A DNA stretch of 64,000 bases, from assembly GCF_008691045.1 (NCBI RefSeq), contig NZ_VMSO01000008.1:62001-126000 (forward strand), written 5' to 3'. The notes beneath the pieces are model-generated. The model ran no database searches. It saw only the letters and a program-made list of their open reading frames with translations, and was not told the DNA's origin. A program made the translations under genes and the position numbers. The number at the start of each line of letters is the position of its first letter. The stretch's first letter is position 1. Shown in pieces: positions 62,817 to 64,000 of the stretch. This DNA is from Mediterraneibacter catenae. GTDB lineage: Bacteria > Bacillota > Clostridia > Lachnospirales > Lachnospiraceae.

Positions 62817-62845
62817 TTGCTTTCCTAAAACTGATGTGATACAAT
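62817..62845 (+). promoter_or_regulatory. tet(W) promoter
   Basis: TTGCTT (62817-62822) and TACAAT (62840-62845) are 17 bp apart, ~30 bp before the leader-peptide ATG. Confidence 0.75.
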
Positions 62846-62873
62846 GATTTAATCCAGAAAAGGAGTAAAAAAT

Positions 62874-62897
62874 ATGCGGCAAGGTATTCTTAAATAA
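62874..62897 (+). CDS. tet leader peptide MRQGILK
   Basis: This 7-codon ORF (ATG to TAA) is preceded by AAAGGAG. Its codons overlap AGGTATTCTTAAAT, whose near-complement ATTTAAGAATACTT lies at 62969-62982. Translation of the leader can therefore change folding upstream of the terminator at 63065-63104. Such leaders control ribosomal-protection tet genes by attenuation. Confidence 0.8.
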   Translation: MRQGILK

Positions 62898-63064
62898 AAC
62901 TATAATCAAATAGTGGGAACAAAGGATTATGATAGCTCCTTTTGTAGGGGCTTAGTTTTTTGTACCCAATTTAAGAATACTTTTGCCTTATCAATTTTGA
63001 CATATCCCCAAAAACAGCAATCACAAACAGGTGTATGCTGTATATGTGTATGTCCGCAACTTAT

Positions 63065-63104
63065 AATCCCCAGTGGTAAAAGTATTTTACTGCTGGGGAT
63101 TTTT
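63065..63104 (+). terminator. Attenuator terminator upstream of tet(W)
   Basis: AATCCCCAGTGGTAAAA pairs with TTTTACTGCTGGGGATT (63065-63081 with 63085-63101; two imperfect pairs), followed by TTT. It lies 34 bp before the tet(W) start, as in other tet(O)/tet(M)-class leaders. Confidence 0.85.
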
Positions 63105-63138
63105 ATGCCCTTTGGGGCTGTAAAGGGAGGACAATCAC

Positions 63139-64000
63139 ATGAAAATAATCAATATTGGAATTCTTGCCCATGTAGACGCTGGAAAGACGACCTTGACGGA
63201 GAGCCTGCTATATGCCAGCGGAGCCATTTCAGAACCGGGGAGCGTCGAAAAAGGGACAACGAGGACGGACACCATGTTTTTGGAGCGGCAGCGTGGGATT
63301 ACCATTCAAGCGGCAGTCACTTCCTTCCAGTGGCACAGATGTAAAGTTAACATTGTGGATACGCCCGGCCACATGGATTTTTTGGCGGAGGTGTACCGCT
63401 CTTTGGCTGTTTTAGATGGGGCCATCTTGGTGATCTCCGCTAAAGATGGCGTGCAGGCCCAGACCCGTATTCTGTTCCATGCCCTGCGGAAAATGAACAT
63501 TCCCACCGTTATCTTTATCAACAAGATCGACCAGGCTGGCGTTGATTTGCAGAGCGTGGTTCAGTCTGTTCGGGATAAGCTCTCCGCCGATATTATCATC
63601 AAGCAGACGGTGTCGCTGTCCCCGGAAATAGTCCTGGAGGAAAATACCGACATAGAAGCATGGGATGCGGTCATCGAAAATAACGATGAATTATTGGAAA
63701 AGTATATCGCAGGAGAACCAATCAGCCGGGAAAAACTTGCGCGGGAGGAACAGCAGCGGGTTCAAGACGCCTCCCTGTTCCCAGTCTATCATGGCAGCGC
63801 CAAAAATGGCCTTGGCATTCAACCGTTGATGGATGCGGTGACAGGGCTGTTCCAACCGATTGGGGAACAGGGGGGCGCCGCCCTATGCGGCAGCGTTTTC
63901 AAGGTTGAGTACACCGATTGCGGCCAGCGGCGTGTCTATCTACGGTTATACAGCGGAACGCTGCGCCTGCGGGATACGGTGGCCCTGGCCGGGAGAGAAA
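63139..64000 (+). CDS. tet(W): Tetracycline resistance ribosomal protection protein Tet(W) (3' end outside window)
   Basis: This EF-G-like GTPase releases tetracycline from the ribosome. 287 codons are present. The G domain shows [11 protein letters not shown] (G1, residues 11-21), the RGIT switch (58-61), DTPGHMDF (G3) and NKID (G4). The residues [20 protein letters not shown] and [18 protein letters not shown] fit Tet(W) rather than Tet(O) or Tet(M). The RBS is GGGAGG. The gene is GC-richer than its surroundings, as usual for tet(W). It is preceded by the leader and attenuator described above, so expression should rise with tetracycline. Confidence 0.96.
   Translation, partial: MKIINIGILAHVDAGKTTLTESLLYASGAISEPGSVEKGTTRTDTMFLERQRGITIQAAVTSFQWHRCKVNIVDTPGHMDFLAEVYRSLAVLDGAILVISAKDGVQAQTRILFHALRKMNIPTVIFINKIDQAGVDLQSVVQSVRDKLSADIIIKQTVSLSPEIVLEENTDIEAWDAVIENNDELLEKYIAGEPISREKLAREEQQRVQDASLFPVYHGSAKNGLGIQPLMDAVTGLFQPIGEQGGAALCGSVFKVEYTDCGQRRVYLRLYSGTLRLRDTVALAGRE

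Larger units (their letters stand above)
52460..64000 (+). mobile_element. Left part of an integrative and conjugative element (Tn1549/CTn-like), cut by the window
   Basis: Starting immediately after a tRNA-Arg gene, the genes switch to element functions: RepA_N-type initiator, ParA/ParB, PcfB, VirD4 coupling ATPase and Maff2, with AIPR and tet(W) cargo. The order PcfB-VirD4-Maff2 is that of Tn1549/CTn-type elements. Integrase, relaxase and type IV channel genes (VirB4, VirB6-like) are not in the visible part and should lie to the right. The exact left boundary is not determined. Confidence 0.85.

Noticed and set aside
62913-63344. 143-codon plus-strand ORF across the tet(W) leader
   Set aside because: It runs through the attenuator and into tet(W) in another frame; the real products there are the leader peptide and Tet(W).

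Overview
The window looks like a chromosome-origin region from a Lachnospiraceae-type gut Clostridium (Firmicutes), with the start of an integrated conjugative element at its right end. The assignment rests on gene content and gene order: dnaA, dnaN, S4 protein, recF, gyrB and gyrA on one side of the origin; rpmH, rnpA, yidD, yidC, khpB/jag, mnmE, mnmG, rsmG, parA and parB on the other; serS followed by a DUF3881-type gene; a split two-subunit transketolase; a BofA-like gene; and a Gram-positive Tad pilus locus. The species cannot be fixed from the sequence alone.

Layout. (1) 1-11,700, almost all on the minus strand: a LysM membrane protein cut by the window edge, the two transketolase subunits with a small transaldolase and a LacI-type regulator, the dnaX-ybaB-recR operon, a phosphofructokinase, glucose-6-phosphate isomerase and an unknown membrane protein. 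(2) 11,700-17,130: a mixed-strand patch with a TSCPD-domain protein, a long inverted repeat, a secreted protein, an anti-sigma-like protein and an ECF-type sigma factor separated by a stand-alone murG, a HIT protein and an orphan histidine kinase. (3) 17,134-26,620: a rhomboid protease and a complete tad/flp pilus locus (tadZ, tadA, tadB, tadC, Flp pilin, DUF5702, two TadE-like pseudopilins, prepilin peptidase, DUF6382) behind a sigma-A-type promoter. (4) 26,650-29,470: bofA-like, a DUF4153/DUF4173-type membrane protein, and an XRE regulator/DUF2975 pair whose promoter carries two identical palindromic motifs. (5) 29,470-38,450: the gyrA, gyrB, recF, S4, dnaN, dnaA block. (6) 38,450-38,720: oriC with a DnaA-box cluster. 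(7) 38,845-52,010: plus-strand housekeeping genes, with two perfect parS sites just before parA-parB.

Transcription runs away from oriC on both sides for nearly all housekeeping genes, as expected for replication-co-oriented genes. The plus-strand genes murG, TSCPD and the histidine kinase on the left, and the minus-strand hydrolase on the right, are the exceptions.

(8) 52,118-52,460: a tRNA-Arg(CCU) gene preceded by two tandem 134-bp units, each carrying only the 5' half of that tRNA. (9) 52,460-64,000: the left part of an integrative and conjugative element. It has an iteron-like array, a DUF5688-type protein, a Cys-rich protein, a RepA_N-type initiator, its own ParA/ParB with a 33-bp palindrome inside parB, two unknown proteins, PcfB, the VirD4 coupling ATPase and Maff2. 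Next come an AIPR-family protein with a Mrr-like nuclease signature (a probable anti-phage cargo), a second, truncated Maff2, and a tet(W) tetracycline-resistance gene with its leader peptide and attenuator. tet(W) runs off the end of the window, and no integrase or relaxase is seen in the part shown.
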